Source: an uncultured Ilumatobacter sp. | GTDB taxonomy: Bacteria > Actinomycetota > Acidimicrobiia > Acidimicrobiales > Ilumatobacteraceae | Direction of reading: 5' to 3' | Assembly (NCBI GenBank): GCA_905480335.1 | Contig: CAJQPY010000036.1 | Coordinates: 1-54,205, forward strand | DNA: 54,205 nt | Part shown: positions 24,654-32,782 of the stretch, in pieces | Numbering within the stretch: position 1 is the first letter of the stretch | Layout: each line of letters begins with the position of its first letter | The notes under the pieces: generated by a model | The model's database searches: none | What the model was told of the DNA's origin: nothing | The model's input: the letters and a program-made list of their open reading frames with translations, nothing else | Translations under genes and position numbers: made by a program

Positions 24654-25420
24654 CCGACGTTGCGTTCTTTCGCGAGCACGGCTGGCTCGTGCTGTCGGGC
24701 GCATTCGACATCGATCGGCTGGCGGCTTTCGATGCTGCCGTCGAGCAGGTCGCCGGCTGGGCGTTCGGTAACAGCCCAGGACTGCACCACTTCGAGCAAA
24801 CCGGTGCGGGAGCCGTCCTCGCCCGGAGCGAGGACTTCATTCCCCATCACGAGGTGCTCCGCGACGAGATCTGTGATGGGCTGATCAGCGATGTGATCGC
24901 CGACCTATTCGACGAACCGGCCGTTCTGTTCAAGGAGAAGATTAACTACAAGCACCCTGGTGGTGGCGGGTTCGCGCCACATCAGGACGCCACCGCCTAC
25001 CGCTTCGTCGACCACCACATCTCCTGCATGGTGCCGCTCGACCCCGCCACGCCTGAGAGCGGCTGCCTCCATGTCGCACCCGGCTTCCGAGAGGGTCAAC
25101 TCCCCACCGACGATCGAGGTCGGATCGATGATGCTCACGCAGCGACACTCGACTGGGAGCCTGTACCGCTCGCTCCCGGAGACCTGTTGTTCTTCGACTC
25201 CTACACTCCGCACTACAGCGACACGAACCATACAAAACGTGCTCGCCGGGCCGCCTACCTGACCTACAACGCGTCGTCGCTCGGAGATTTCCGGGAACGC
25301 TATTACGCCGACAAACGCGCCGAATTTGAGTCGGCTGGCAACGATTTCGACGGCCAACGCGTTCGCATCAGCATCAGCGACGACTTTCTCGGCCGACCCG
25401 TCAGCGGAGGGGACGCATGA
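24650..25420 (+). CDS. phnY: PhnY-like Fe(II)/2-oxoglutarate oxygenase (PhyH family)
   Basis: A 256-residue phytanoyl-CoA-dioxygenase-family protein. The iron triad is His111-x-Asp113 (FAPHQDATAYRF) with His188 (FFDSYTPHYSDTN); Arg199/Arg200 (RARRAAYLTYN) binds 2-oxoglutarate. The segments MVPLDPATPESGCLHVAPGF and FRERYYADKRAEF are like those of PhnY and TmpA, which hydroxylate the carbon next to phosphorus in 2-aminoethylphosphonate or its trimethyl form. It lies between the hydrolase and a PhnZ-like gene with ATGA overlaps at both ends, the usual order for this two-oxygenase C-P cleavage route. The symbol marks the family; the real substrate is not known. Confidence 0.85.
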   Translation: MTDVAFFREHGWLVLSGAFDIDRLAAFDAAVEQVAGWAFGNSPGLHHFEQTGAGAVLARSEDFIPHHEVLRDEICDGLISDVIADLFDEPAVLFKEKINYKHPGGGGFAPHQDATAYRFVDHHISCMVPLDPATPESGCLHVAPGFREGQLPTDDRGRIDDAHAATLDWEPVPLAPGDLLFFDSYTPHYSDTNHTKRARRAAYLTYNASSLGDFRERYYADKRAEFESAGNDFDGQRVRISISDDFLGRPVSGGDA

Positions 25421-25965
25421 GTATCGTGAGCGAGCTCGTTGCGTTGTACGCCAGCCCGCCAGCCCACCGACTCTACGACGAGGCAGTGACCGAGTTGGAG
25501 CACGGGTTGCAGTGTGCTGCGCTCGCCACGCGGGCCGGCTCGACCGACGCGTTGACGGCGGCTGCGCTGCTGCACGATGTAGGTCACCTCGTGCTCGACG
25601 ACAACGTGACACTCGCCGACGATCTCGCCGTTGATCACGGCCACGAGGCCGTCGGCGCCCGATTCCTCGCAGTCGGTTTCCCCCCGAGGGTGACGGCACC
25701 GATCGCCTTGCACGTCGCGGCCAAGCGCTATCTCTGCGCCACCGAGCCCTCTTACTTCAAATCACTTTCCCCCTCGTCGGTTCGCAGCCTGAGACTCCAG
25801 GGCGGTCCGCTGAGCGCGCGCGACGCCTCCGAGTTTGAGCGGCACCCAGGATTCTACGATGCAGTCGCAGTTCGACGATGGGACGACCTGGGCAAGGTCG
25901 GCGGTTTGGACCTCGGCCGATTCGACCGGTACATCCCACTACTCGAGTCGCTCGCCAGAGCATGA
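25417..25965 (+). CDS. phnZ: PhnZ-like HD-domain mixed-valent diiron oxygenase
   Basis: A 182-residue HD protein of the phosphonate-operon-associated family. Spacing agrees with PhnZ as I recall it, five residues lower throughout: Glu22 (PhnZ Glu27), His29 (34), His53-Asp54 (58-59, LLHDVGH), His99 (104) and Asp156 (161, RRWDD). The remaining His ligand would be His76 in HGHE. The long block IALHVAAKRYLCATEP and SLRLQGGPLS is typical of the family and not of HD phosphohydrolases. PhnZ and TmpB oxidatively cut the C-P bond of the hydroxylated phosphonate to give phosphate and a carboxylic acid (glycine or glycine betaine). Last gene of the three-gene operon. Substrate not determined; other inositol-oxygenase relatives are the main alternative. 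Confidence 0.87.
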   Translation: MSIVSELVALYASPPAHRLYDEAVTELEHGLQCAALATRAGSTDALTAAALLHDVGHLVLDDNVTLADDLAVDHGHEAVGARFLAVGFPPRVTAPIALHVAAKRYLCATEPSYFKSLSPSSVRSLRLQGGPLSARDASEFERHPGFYDAVAVRRWDDLGKVGGLDLGRFDRYIPLLESLARA

Positions 25966-26257
25966 GGGTCTCGATAGCTGATGCATCGTAGATAAACGCC
26001 AGTCGCTGCACGGCGCAGTCATCGCCACGTAGAGCAAACGTGCGCCGTGCGCCGTGAATCTTGTAGGGATTGACAACGATCACGCCATCGAACTCCAGTC
26101 GCTTGACGGCGTGGGAGCCGAGGACGGGTGCTTCGTCGGGGTCCAACTCTTGAGTGAGCTGGACAGCCGCCAGATCGATGCCTGCGAGCGCTCCACCAAC
26201 GGCCACGCTCAGCCCGGGTGAGAGCACCACACCGATGACGCAATGCAACCGCTTCAT
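25757..26257 (-). CDS. Unrecognised open frame, possibly a decayed gene
   Basis: A 166-codon frame starting at ATG 26257. Its first ~95 codons (MKRLHCVIGVVLSPG through IYDASAIETL) have the even composition of a real protein. The last ~60 are arginine/proline-rich and lie antisense to the 3' end of the phnZ-like gene, so the reading frame has probably lost its original end. I recognise no family and see no ribosome site. It could be a degenerate gene or chance. Confidence 0.2.
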   Translation of the reverse strand: MKRLHCVIGVVLSPGLSVAVGGALAGIDLAAVQLTQELDPDEAPVLGSHAVKRLEFDGVIVVNPYKIHGARRTFALRGDDCAVQRLAFIYDASAIETLMLWRATRVVGCTGRIGRGPNRRPCPGRPIVELRLHRRILGAAQTRRRRARSADRPGVSGCEPTRGKVI

Positions 26258-26483
26258 CTCGAGCGTCGCTCGTGCTACTCGCCGGTGTCTGGGCCCGCCA
26301 AGTCGTCGAGCGCCTCCGCGACTGCGACCTCGATGTAGTCCTTCGTGATCTCGTCGGCTGCTCCCACCGCCTCGAGCCGGTCGATCAATCGGTCGCGCGA
26401 TGTACGGAGATTGCTAGCTGCCCTCGCTCTGCGACGAGATCGGCGAACGGGTCGGAGCGCACGGGACGTGCGAGGCTACTGCC
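25966..26483. other. 518-bp stretch without an intact gene
   Basis: Between the phnZ-like gene and the alpha/beta hydrolase no intact gene stands out on either strand. It holds the two doubtful minus-strand frames described separately and an AGGCTA box (26473-26478) near the hydrolase start. Plus-strand frames here are short and low in protein character. No repeats or terminator hairpin seen. Confidence 0.5.
26275..26462 (-). pseudogene. Possible frameshifted small gene divergent from the hydrolase
   Basis: Minus-strand GTG 26462 opens VRSDPFADLVAERGQLAI and continues to SVHRATD before TGA. In another frame the sequence carries on directly as RLIDRLEAVGAADEI, TKDYIEVAVAEALDD and LAGPDTGE, ending with TAG at 26275. 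Joined by a one-base shift this gives a protein-like acidic product of about 63 residues. A TAGCCT box (26478-26473) lies ten bases before the GTG and overlaps the box of the divergent hydrolase. It may be a real small gene broken by mutation or by a sequencing error. Confidence 0.35.
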
Positions 26484-27275
26484 ATGAAAATTCGTGGTGC
26501 CGAGATCGCCATCGAGGAGTTCGGTTCGGGCGTTAACGTCATCTGGGGTCACGGCCTTACGCAGAGTCGTGCCCTTGAGAACCAGCGCCCTTTGATCACC
26601 CTCTCGTCGCTCGATGCTCGCGTCTTACGGTACGACGCACGAGGCCATGGCGACTCCGAATCGACGTCTGATCTCAATGGATACGGCTGGGACGAACTCG
26701 CCGAGGATCAGCTCACACTCGCCACGGCACTAGGCATCGGCCGGTACGTCGCAGCCGGTGCATCGATGGGGGCTGCGACGGCTCTGCACGCTGCGGTCAT
26801 CTCGCCCGAGCGAGTTGTCGGGCTCGTCCTCGTGATTCCACCGACCGGGTGGGAGACGCGCGCTGAACAGACGAGCGTCTACGAGCAAAGTGCAAGCCTG
26901 ATCGAAACCGTCGGCGTCGAACGGGTTGTTGCTGTTGGCTCTCTTATCACGCCACCCGACCCGTTCGTCGACGATGCGGAGTTTTATGCCCGACGGGCCG
27001 AGGGACTCTATAGCTGGAACCCTTCTCGACTGGCACACGTAATGCGTGGAGCGACTCGCGCTCAGCTCCCAACTCGACAACAGATCGCCTCAATCCGGTG
27101 CCCGACACTGATCCTCGCCTGGACCGGCGACCCGGGGCACCCGATCGGCACAGCAGCGGAGCTGAGTCGCCTCATCCCCCACGCCACAGTGCACGTGGAT
27201 TCGACGGCGGCCGCCGTCGACCGATGGACCGCACACGTCGCCGACTTCCTGGACGAGCTCGGCCAAACCGACTGA
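26484..27275 (+). CDS. Alpha/beta hydrolase with unusual C-terminus
   Basis: A 263-residue alpha/beta-hydrolase fold protein: GHGLTQSRALENQ oxyanion region, RYDARGHGDSES, and the nucleophile elbow AAGASMGAATAL with Ser94. The strand with the acid reads LILAWTGDPGHPIG. The usual C-terminal catalytic histidine (GHxxxxE-type) is not where expected; that stretch reads HATVHVDSTAAAVDRWTAHV. The histidine may have shifted, or the protein may be inactive or non-hydrolytic. ATG start six bases after GAGGCT. Its relation to the phosphonate cassette is unclear, since 518 bp separate them. Confidence 0.82.
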   Translation: MKIRGAEIAIEEFGSGVNVIWGHGLTQSRALENQRPLITLSSLDARVLRYDARGHGDSESTSDLNGYGWDELAEDQLTLATALGIGRYVAAGASMGAATALHAAVISPERVVGLVLVIPPTGWETRAEQTSVYEQSASLIETVGVERVVAVGSLITPPDPFVDDAEFYARRAEGLYSWNPSRLAHVMRGATRAQLPTRQQIASIRCPTLILAWTGDPGHPIGTAAELSRLIPHATVHVDSTAAAVDRWTAHVADFLDELGQTD

Positions 27276-27284
27276 GACGTCGGT

Positions 27285-29039
27285 TCACACCCGGGGCGGG
27301 TCGACTGAGACACGGATTCGCGCCCCGACCGGTCGCACGGTTTCGTTGATCGCCCGCCCGAGTGTCGTCCAATCGTCTGCCCGCAGGAGATATCGATCCT
27401 CACCATCTCGGCCGACCTGGATCACGTTGCGATCGAGTTCGGCAATGATCTCGTCGCTGTAGCCACCCGTAACGGCCGCGAGCGCACCGAACGGCGGTAG
27501 GCCGAGCATCCGACGGCGTTCACGCTCAGCGGACACGACGATGTCGGGATCGGCTGCGAGTGCCGCTTGCACGACCTCATGGTCGGGATTAAAGGTCTGG
27601 ATCATGACCGTCGGCGCCAACCGACCGGCCCGCACCAGCAGCGCCATCGCCTGCTCCGACGATCTGAACCGTGGAGCGAGCATCTCCGAATCAAACTCGA
27701 GAAACGCCACTACGTCCACCGGCTCGATCCGGTAAAGCGCCGCTTCGGTGCCGACGTACAGATCGGCTCTCGACGGCGGCGTGTCGTCCTTGCCCGTCAC
27801 CACAACGGCTCTCCGGTTCGCCGCTGCTTCGAGCTCCTCACCGATCCGGGTCACACCAGGCCGGATGTTTGCGAAGGTGCCGCCTCCACACTCCTGACAT
27901 ACGGGCGGACGTCGAGTGAGGCACCGAGCGCATGCGAGCCGTCCGTCATCGGCCAAACCGACCGCGGCATCGCAGTGCTCACAGCGCACCAGCGCCTTGC
28001 AGGTGCGGCATGCGAGTACTCGTGCCCGACCGGTCGTGTTGCTGATGCACAACACCCGTTGGAGTGGATCGCGTATCCGCTCGATCAACGCAGAGGTGAC
28101 GAGCGACTTCTTCCAAGGGTCCTCGTCGGTCCGGTCAACGACCTGCACATTCGGCCAATGCATGCGCTCGCGTTCCGCAGTCGGGTGAACCGGCCCATCG
28201 GAGCCTGCCAGTTCCTCAATTGCAACCAACGTCGGAATCGGGGAGACGTACACGACGGGCACGCCGGCACGGAAGCAGCGTTCAGCGATCACATCGCGTG
28301 CGTGCCAGGTCGGAGAGCGCTCCTCCTGGAGCGCCTCGTCGTGCTCGTCGATCACGATCGCTGCGGCCATCCCCGCACAGGGCATCCACGCCGCTGAACG
28401 CGCGCCGACCACGACGTCGACGCCCCCGGCAGCGGCCGCCCAGTCATCTGGAACGAACGCCACCGTGGCCCCGGCTCGACGAAGCCGCGATGTGAGGTGG
28501 GATGCATCGACGGCGGTCGGAACCACCACCAGGGTTGGCCCGAGCGCTATCGCCGACAGCACCGACGGGAGGATGTCGCTGCGTGGAGGAAGCCGTAGGA
28601 CCCCACCGCCCGATGCCAAAATCTGCGAGGTGGCTGGTGACGACGGTGCAGGCGCGTGGGCGCGTCGGTGCGCGAGCGGCAGCGCCTTCACGGCACGTTT
28701 CGGGGATGCCGCTACGAGAAACGGCCTGATACGCCGAGCCGCCCAGCGAACATGCGCCCACTCCGCGAGTTCGATGAGTTCCTCCGACGGGCCGTACCCG
28801 GTCACTTTCGCAATCGGCTTGAGGCCCTCATGATTGACCGCCGACTCGTGGAGCAGATCGACGACCCATCCACCGATGCGCCGACCATGCAGATCCACGC
28901 GCACGATCGTGCCGATCCGAATGTCCTCACTGATCTCGTGAGGGATCGAATAGTCGAATAACTTGTCGAGCCCGGTGACATCGGGAAGCACCCGCGCCAC
29001 CGGGGACGGTGAATCCGACCTCGACAGTGTCGTACCCAC
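27285..29039 (-). CDS. priA: Primosomal protein N' (PriA), actinobacterial type without helicase motifs
   Basis: A 584-residue PriA homologue involved in replication restart. The N-terminal DNA-binding domain (VARVLPDVTGLDKLFDYSIP) is intact, as is the zinc-binding region with eight cysteines as CxxC pairs (CRTCKALVRCEHC, CARC, CQEC). The Walker A motif of helicase PriA is absent, and the DEEH box reads DEHD. This loss is known for actinobacterial PriA, so it probably acts as a structural loader. GTG start 13 bases after metK. Confidence 0.94.
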   Translation of the reverse strand: MGTTLSRSDSPSPVARVLPDVTGLDKLFDYSIPHEISEDIRIGTIVRVDLHGRRIGGWVVDLLHESAVNHEGLKPIAKVTGYGPSEELIELAEWAHVRWAARRIRPFLVAASPKRAVKALPLAHRRAHAPAPSSPATSQILASGGGVLRLPPRSDILPSVLSAIALGPTLVVVPTAVDASHLTSRLRRAGATVAFVPDDWAAAAGGVDVVVGARSAAWMPCAGMAAAIVIDEHDEALQEERSPTWHARDVIAERCFRAGVPVVYVSPIPTLVAIEELAGSDGPVHPTAERERMHWPNVQVVDRTDEDPWKKSLVTSALIERIRDPLQRVLCISNTTGRARVLACRTCKALVRCEHCDAAVGLADDGRLACARCLTRRPPVCQECGGGTFANIRPGVTRIGEELEAAANRRAVVVTGKDDTPPSRADLYVGTEAALYRIEPVDVVAFLEFDSEMLAPRFRSSEQAMALLVRAGRLAPTVMIQTFNPDHEVVQAALAADPDIVVSAERERRRMLGLPPFGALAAVTGGYSDEIIAELDRNVIQVGRDGEDRYLLRADDWTTLGRAINETVRPVGARIRVSVDPPRV

Positions 29040-29052
29040 CGGCCCGGCCGGA

Positions 29053-30243
29053 TCAGGCGCCGAGTGCGGACTTCAGATCGTCGAGCTTCCCGAGCTGCTC
29101 CCAGGGGAACCCGTTGCGACCGAAGTGACCGTACGCCGCCGACTTCTTGTAGATGGGACGCTTAAGGTCAAGGTCCCGCACGATTGCGCCGGGGCGGAGG
29201 TCGAAGGTGGATCTCACAGCTTCCTCGATTTTTGTCGGGTTCTCCTTCGCCGTCCCAAAGGTCTCGACGAGGATGCTCATCGGCTGGGCCATCCCAATCG
29301 CGTAGGCCAGCTGAATCTCACAGCGGTCGGCTGCGCCCGACGCCACGACGTGCTTCGCAACCCAGCGTCCAGCGTACGCCGCCGAGCGGTCAACCTTCGA
29401 CGGATCCTTCCCTGAGAATGCTCCGCCTCCATGGCGGCCCATACCGCCGTAGGTGTCAACGATGATTTTACGGCCGGTCAGGCCACAGTCGGCGTACGGG
29501 CCGCCGAGCACAAATTTGCCGGTCGGGTTGATGTAGATCTCGTAATCATCGTCGGCGAACTGCTCGGGCACCGTGGGCCGGATGACTTGGTCGATCAGAT
29601 CAGGGCGGATCACCGTGTCCCGATCGATCCCGTCCTGGTGCTGCGTCGAGATCAACACTGCCTTTAGGGCAACCGGACGACCCTTCTGGTCGTAGTCAAA
29701 GGTGACCTGGGTCTTGCCGTCGGGACGCAAGTACGGAATCTGGCCGGACTTGCGGACGTCGGCGAGGCGCTCGGCGAGGCGATGCGCCGTGTTGATCGGC
29801 AGCGGCATAAGCACGTCGGTCTCGTTGCATGCGTAGCCGAACATCATCCCCTGGTCGCCGGCGCCCTGCAGGCTCAGACGGTCCTCGCCGGATGTGCCGC
29901 TGCGCACCTCCTCGGAGGTGTCAACGCCTTGCGCAATGTCGGGGCTCTGCGGATCGAGGGCGACCATGACACCGCAGGTGTTGCCGTCGAAGCCGTACAA
30001 TGCGTTGTCGTACCCGATGCCATTAATTGTGTCACGGGCAATCTTCGGAATCTCGACGTACGCCGTCGTGCTGATCTCGCCGGCGACAACGCACAGCCCC
30101 GTCGTGATCATCGTTTCGCAGGCGACGCGCGCATCTGGATCCTCAGCCAGAATCGCATCGAGGATGGAGTCCGAGATCTGGTCGGCCATCTTGTCGGGAT
30201 GGCCTTCCGTGACGCTTTCGGATGTGAAGGTGTAATTGCCCAT
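29053..30243 (-). CDS. metK: S-adenosylmethionine synthetase
   Basis: Makes S-adenosylmethionine from ATP and methionine; homotetramer. 396 residues with the signature hexapeptide region [12 protein letters not shown] and the second P-loop-like [17 protein letters not shown]-terminus [21 protein letters not shown] is textbook. Starts three bases after coaBC. Provides the cofactor for the several methyltransferases in the window. Confidence 0.98.
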   Translation of the reverse strand: MGNYTFTSESVTEGHPDKMADQISDSILDAILAEDPDARVACETMITTGLCVVAGEISTTAYVEIPKIARDTINGIGYDNALYGFDGNTCGVMVALDPQSPDIAQGVDTSEEVRSGTSGEDRLSLQGAGDQGMMFGYACNETDVLMPLPINTAHRLAERLADVRKSGQIPYLRPDGKTQVTFDYDQKGRPVALKAVLISTQHQDGIDRDTVIRPDLIDQVIRPTVPEQFADDDYEIYINPTGKFVLGGPYADCGLTGRKIIVDTYGGMGRHGGGAFSGKDPSKVDRSAAYAGRWVAKHVVASGAADRCEIQLAYAIGMAQPMSILVETFGTAKENPTKIEEAVRSTFDLRPGAIVRDLDLKRPIYKKSAAYGHFGRNGFPWEQLGKLDDLKSALGA

Positions 30244-30246
30244 AGT

Positions 30247-31461
30247 TCAGTCTTTCCCTGTCTGAGTCGCTGCTCGGATATCGACGATCGTGTTGATGAC
30301 GGCCCGGGCGACGTCTCGCTTGGCGGCGAGGTCGATCTCGACAGGCTCCGCGTCAGGCCGCAGAAGCGTAACCGCATTCGTGTCGTGAGCAAAGCCAACC
30401 TCGGGAAGTCCCACGTTGTTCGCGACGATCAGATCGAGATGCTTCCTGATGAGCTTTGCCTGAGCGTTGCCGACGAGGTCATCAGTCTCAGCGGCGAACC
30501 CGACGAGAACTTGTCCGACCGGTTTGGCAGCTCCGAGGCCCTTCAGGATGTCAGGCGTTGACTCAAGGACGATCTCGGGGACGCCGCTATGTTTCTTTAT
30601 CTTTTTCGCCACTGCAGCCACCGGCCGGAAGTCGGCAACCGCTGCGGCCATCACGATCACGTCGGCTGAGGCTGAACGCTCCTCAATTGCCGCCTGCATC
30701 TCATTGGCGGTCTCGACAGCGACGACGGTGGCGCCAGCGGGCACCGGAAGCGAAACGGTCGAGATCAAGGTCACGTTCGCTCCACGCGCTGCGGCTTCAG
30801 CTGCGACCTCATAACCCTGTTTTCCGGAACTTCGGTTGGCGATGACTCGAACGGCGTCGATCGGTTCGCGGGTGCCCCCTGCCGAGACGATCACTTCAAT
30901 GCCTGCGAGATCCTGCGGAGCAAGAATTCGCGCAGCTGCAGCCACGATCGACTCGGGTGCGGCGAGGCGGCCAGCTCCGTCGTCCCCGCCGGCTAAACGG
31001 CCCGACTCGGGTTCGACAACATTCACACCGCGGCTGCGAAGGACGTCAAGGTTGTCGACAACACTCTGGTGTTCCCACATTTCGGTGTGCATCGCCGGGC
31101 AGATGAGGACGGGGGCACGAGTGGCGATGAGCGTATTCGTGAGCAGATCGTGGCTGTAGCCCATCCGGTACGCCGCCAGCAGCTTTGCGGTGGCAGGCGC
31201 CACCAGAATCAGGTCGGCTCCCTGGCCGACCTTAGTGTGCGGGATTGGCGTGGTCGGGTTGTGCCACAGATCAGTGTGCACCGGCTCTGAGGCAAGCGCG
31301 CTTAAAGTCGTGGTCCCTACGAAGTGCTGGGCCGCCTCGGTCATTATCGGCACCACGTAGGCGCCAGCATCAACAAGGCGACGCGAGATCTCGATCGCTT
31401 TATAGGCGGCGATACCGCCTGTAACGCCAAGAACGATGCGCTTGCCCGCAAGGGGGCTCAC
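30247..31461 (-). CDS. coaBC: Bifunctional phosphopantothenoylcysteine synthetase/decarboxylase
   Basis: Catalyses two steps in coenzyme A synthesis. The N-terminal flavoprotein (CoaC) domain has VLGVTGGIAAYKAIEISRRL, LVAPATAKLLAAYRMG, and PAMHTEMW with the substrate-clamp residues. The CoaB domain starts at about residue 185 with VSAGGTREPIDAVRVIANRSSGKQG and later AVADFRP. GTG 31461 is chosen because the longer frame would overlap rpoZ; it follows rpoZ by seven bases. 404 residues, normal size. Confidence 0.96.
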   Translation of the reverse strand: MSPLAGKRIVLGVTGGIAAYKAIEISRRLVDAGAYVVPIMTEAAQHFVGTTTLSALASEPVHTDLWHNPTTPIPHTKVGQGADLILVAPATAKLLAAYRMGYSHDLLTNTLIATRAPVLICPAMHTEMWEHQSVVDNLDVLRSRGVNVVEPESGRLAGGDDGAGRLAAPESIVAAAARILAPQDLAGIEVIVSAGGTREPIDAVRVIANRSSGKQGYEVAAEAAARGANVTLISTVSLPVPAGATVVAVETANEMQAAIEERSASADVIVMAAAVADFRPVAAVAKKIKKHSGVPEIVLESTPDILKGLGAAKPVGQVLVGFAAETDDLVGNAQAKLIRKHLDLIVANNVGLPEVGFAHDTNAVTLLRPDAEPVEIDLAAKRDVARAVINTIVDIRAATQTGKD

Positions 31462-31468
31462 TGCGTAC

Positions 31469-31804
31469 TCAGTCGTCGCTCTCGGCAGCGGCGGCATCGG
31501 CTGCGGCCTGCGCTTCGGCGTCAAGATCGATTTCGACTTCGACCTCAATCTCTGGCTCCGGGGCTTCCGTCCACACGATCTTTTCTTCCGAGATCTCTTG
31601 GAAGCTGATCGACAGCGGCTTGCGGGCTGTCGAAGACACCTGTGGCGGGATCATGCCGCCGAGGCCATCACCGAGCTGGTTGAAGTACGAATTGATGTTA
31701 CGCGCTCGCCGCGCAGCCAGCGTGACCAGCGTGAATTTGGAGTCGACCCTGTCGAGTAAGCTCTCGATGGGCGGGTTGATCATCGTGTCGTGGTCCAGCG
31801 CCAT
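31469..31804 (-). CDS. rpoZ: RNA polymerase omega subunit
   Basis: 111 residues: MINPPIESLLDRVDSKFTLVTLAARRARNINSYFNQLGDGL is the omega core, and KPLSISFQEI follows. A Glu/Ala/Asp-rich tail of about 30 residues is an extension beyond the core. Omega helps assemble RNA polymerase and in many bacteria forms part of a ppGpp site; rel is also in this window. Start at ATG 31804, with ATG 31783 as an alternative. A TAGGGT box nine bases upstream suggests an internal promoter in the 83-bp gap after gmk. Confidence 0.94.
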   Translation of the reverse strand: MALDHDTMINPPIESLLDRVDSKFTLVTLAARRARNINSYFNQLGDGLGGMIPPQVSSTARKPLSISFQEISEEKIVWTEAPEPEIEVEVEIDLDAEAQAAADAAAAESDD

Positions 31805-31887
31805 AGGTATCTAACCCTACCGCAACCAAATGACTCCCCGGCAGGACCATCCGTCGGCGGTGGACCTCAGTGCGCGCGGCGCAGCAA

Positions 31888-32421
31888 TCACCGACGTGCA
31901 GCGTGAATGATCGCGAGCATCTCGTCAATGGTCTCGTCGAGATCGTCGTTAACAACGAGGTGATCGGCGAGCTCCCGTCCAATCGGCTCCTCTTCCTCAG
32001 CCTTCTTCAGCCGAGCGAGCACCTTGTGGTCAAGGTCTCCGCGGCCACGTAGGCGGCGCTCCTGCTCCTCTCGCGAAGGCGGAAGTACGAAGATCAACAT
32101 CGCGTCGGGAGTCATTCGCTTCACTTGCTGCGCACCGTCGACCTCGATCTCGAGCACGACGTCTCGATGATCGCTGGCATCTGGCGTCGGAGTGCCGTAG
32201 TAGTTCCCGAGGAATTCGGTCCATTCGAGAAATCCCCCATCAGAGATCCGACGCTCGAAATCCTCCAACGTCGCGAACACGTATGCTTCCGCTGACTCAG
32301 ACGGCCGTTGCTCTCGAGTCGTCCAAGATCGACTGAGCCATAGCTGGGGGTCACGTTTAACGAGGGCGTCGACGATCGTGCCTTTACCGACTCCTCCCGG
32401 CCCCGAGACGACGATAATCAT
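31888..32421 (-). CDS. gmk: Guanylate kinase
   Basis: Phosphorylates GMP to GDP. 177 residues from ATG 32421. P-loop reads SGPGGVGKGT; the guanylate-binding segment has SRSWTTREQRPSE and GGFLEWTEFLGNYYGTP; the LID region has RLRGRG. The frame upstream to 32532 overlaps mihF and is not protein-like. Sits between mihF and rpoZ, the standard actinobacterial order. Confidence 0.96.
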   Translation of the reverse strand: MIIVVSGPGGVGKGTIVDALVKRDPQLWLSRSWTTREQRPSESAEAYVFATLEDFERRISDGGFLEWTEFLGNYYGTPTPDASDHRDVVLEIEVDGAQQVKRMTPDAMLIFVLPPSREEQERRLRGRGDLDHKVLARLKKAEEEEPIGRELADHLVVNDDLDETIDEMLAIIHAARR

Positions 32422-32461
32422 GCGCTCCGCACAGCGGTCAGCGTTGCGGCTCCGAGACGAC

Positions 32462-32770
32462 TCAACTGAGTTCGTCCAACAGCGACTTGCGCTGCTGTGC
32501 ACCAAGGCCCTGGACCCGACGGTTGTCGGCAATCCCGATTTCTTCCATCAGACGCCGCGCCTTGACCTTGCCGACGCCGGGGAGCGACTCCAGCATTGAG
32601 ACGACCTTTAGCTTACCGACGTTTGGATCATCGGAGTCGAGGGCCTCAGCGAACGACATTGAGCCCATCTTCAGGCGGCCCTTGATCTCAGCTCGCGCCG
32701 TCCGCGCTTCTGCCGCCTTCTGGAGCGCCGCCGCCCGTTGCTCCGGGGTCAACTGTGGTGGTGTTGCCAT
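32462..32770 (-). CDS. mihF: Integration host factor, actinobacterial type (mIHF)
   Basis: A 102-residue DNA-binding nucleoid protein found in Actinobacteria, unrelated to the HU/IHF fold. ATPPQLTPEQRAAALQKAAEARTARAEIKGRLK is the N-terminal helix region and LPGVGKVKARRLMEEIGIADNRRVQGLG is the helix-two-turn-helix DNA-binding motif. The position before gmk-rpoZ-coaBC-metK is diagnostic. ATG 32770 has a TATCGT box six bases upstream. Confidence 0.95.
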   Translation of the reverse strand: MATPPQLTPEQRAAALQKAAEARTARAEIKGRLKMGSMSFAEALDSDDPNVGKLKVVSMLESLPGVGKVKARRLMEEIGIADNRRVQGLGAQQRKSLLDELS

Positions 32771-32782
32771 AAAGTTACGATA
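32771..32782 (-). promoter_or_regulatory. Candidate leaderless promoter of mihF (-10 TATCGT)
   Basis: TATCGT (32782-32777, minus strand), six bases, then ATG. It overlaps the last codons of pyrD, whose stop is five bases before mihF, so mihF-gmk could be expressed apart from the pyr operon. Confidence 0.5.
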
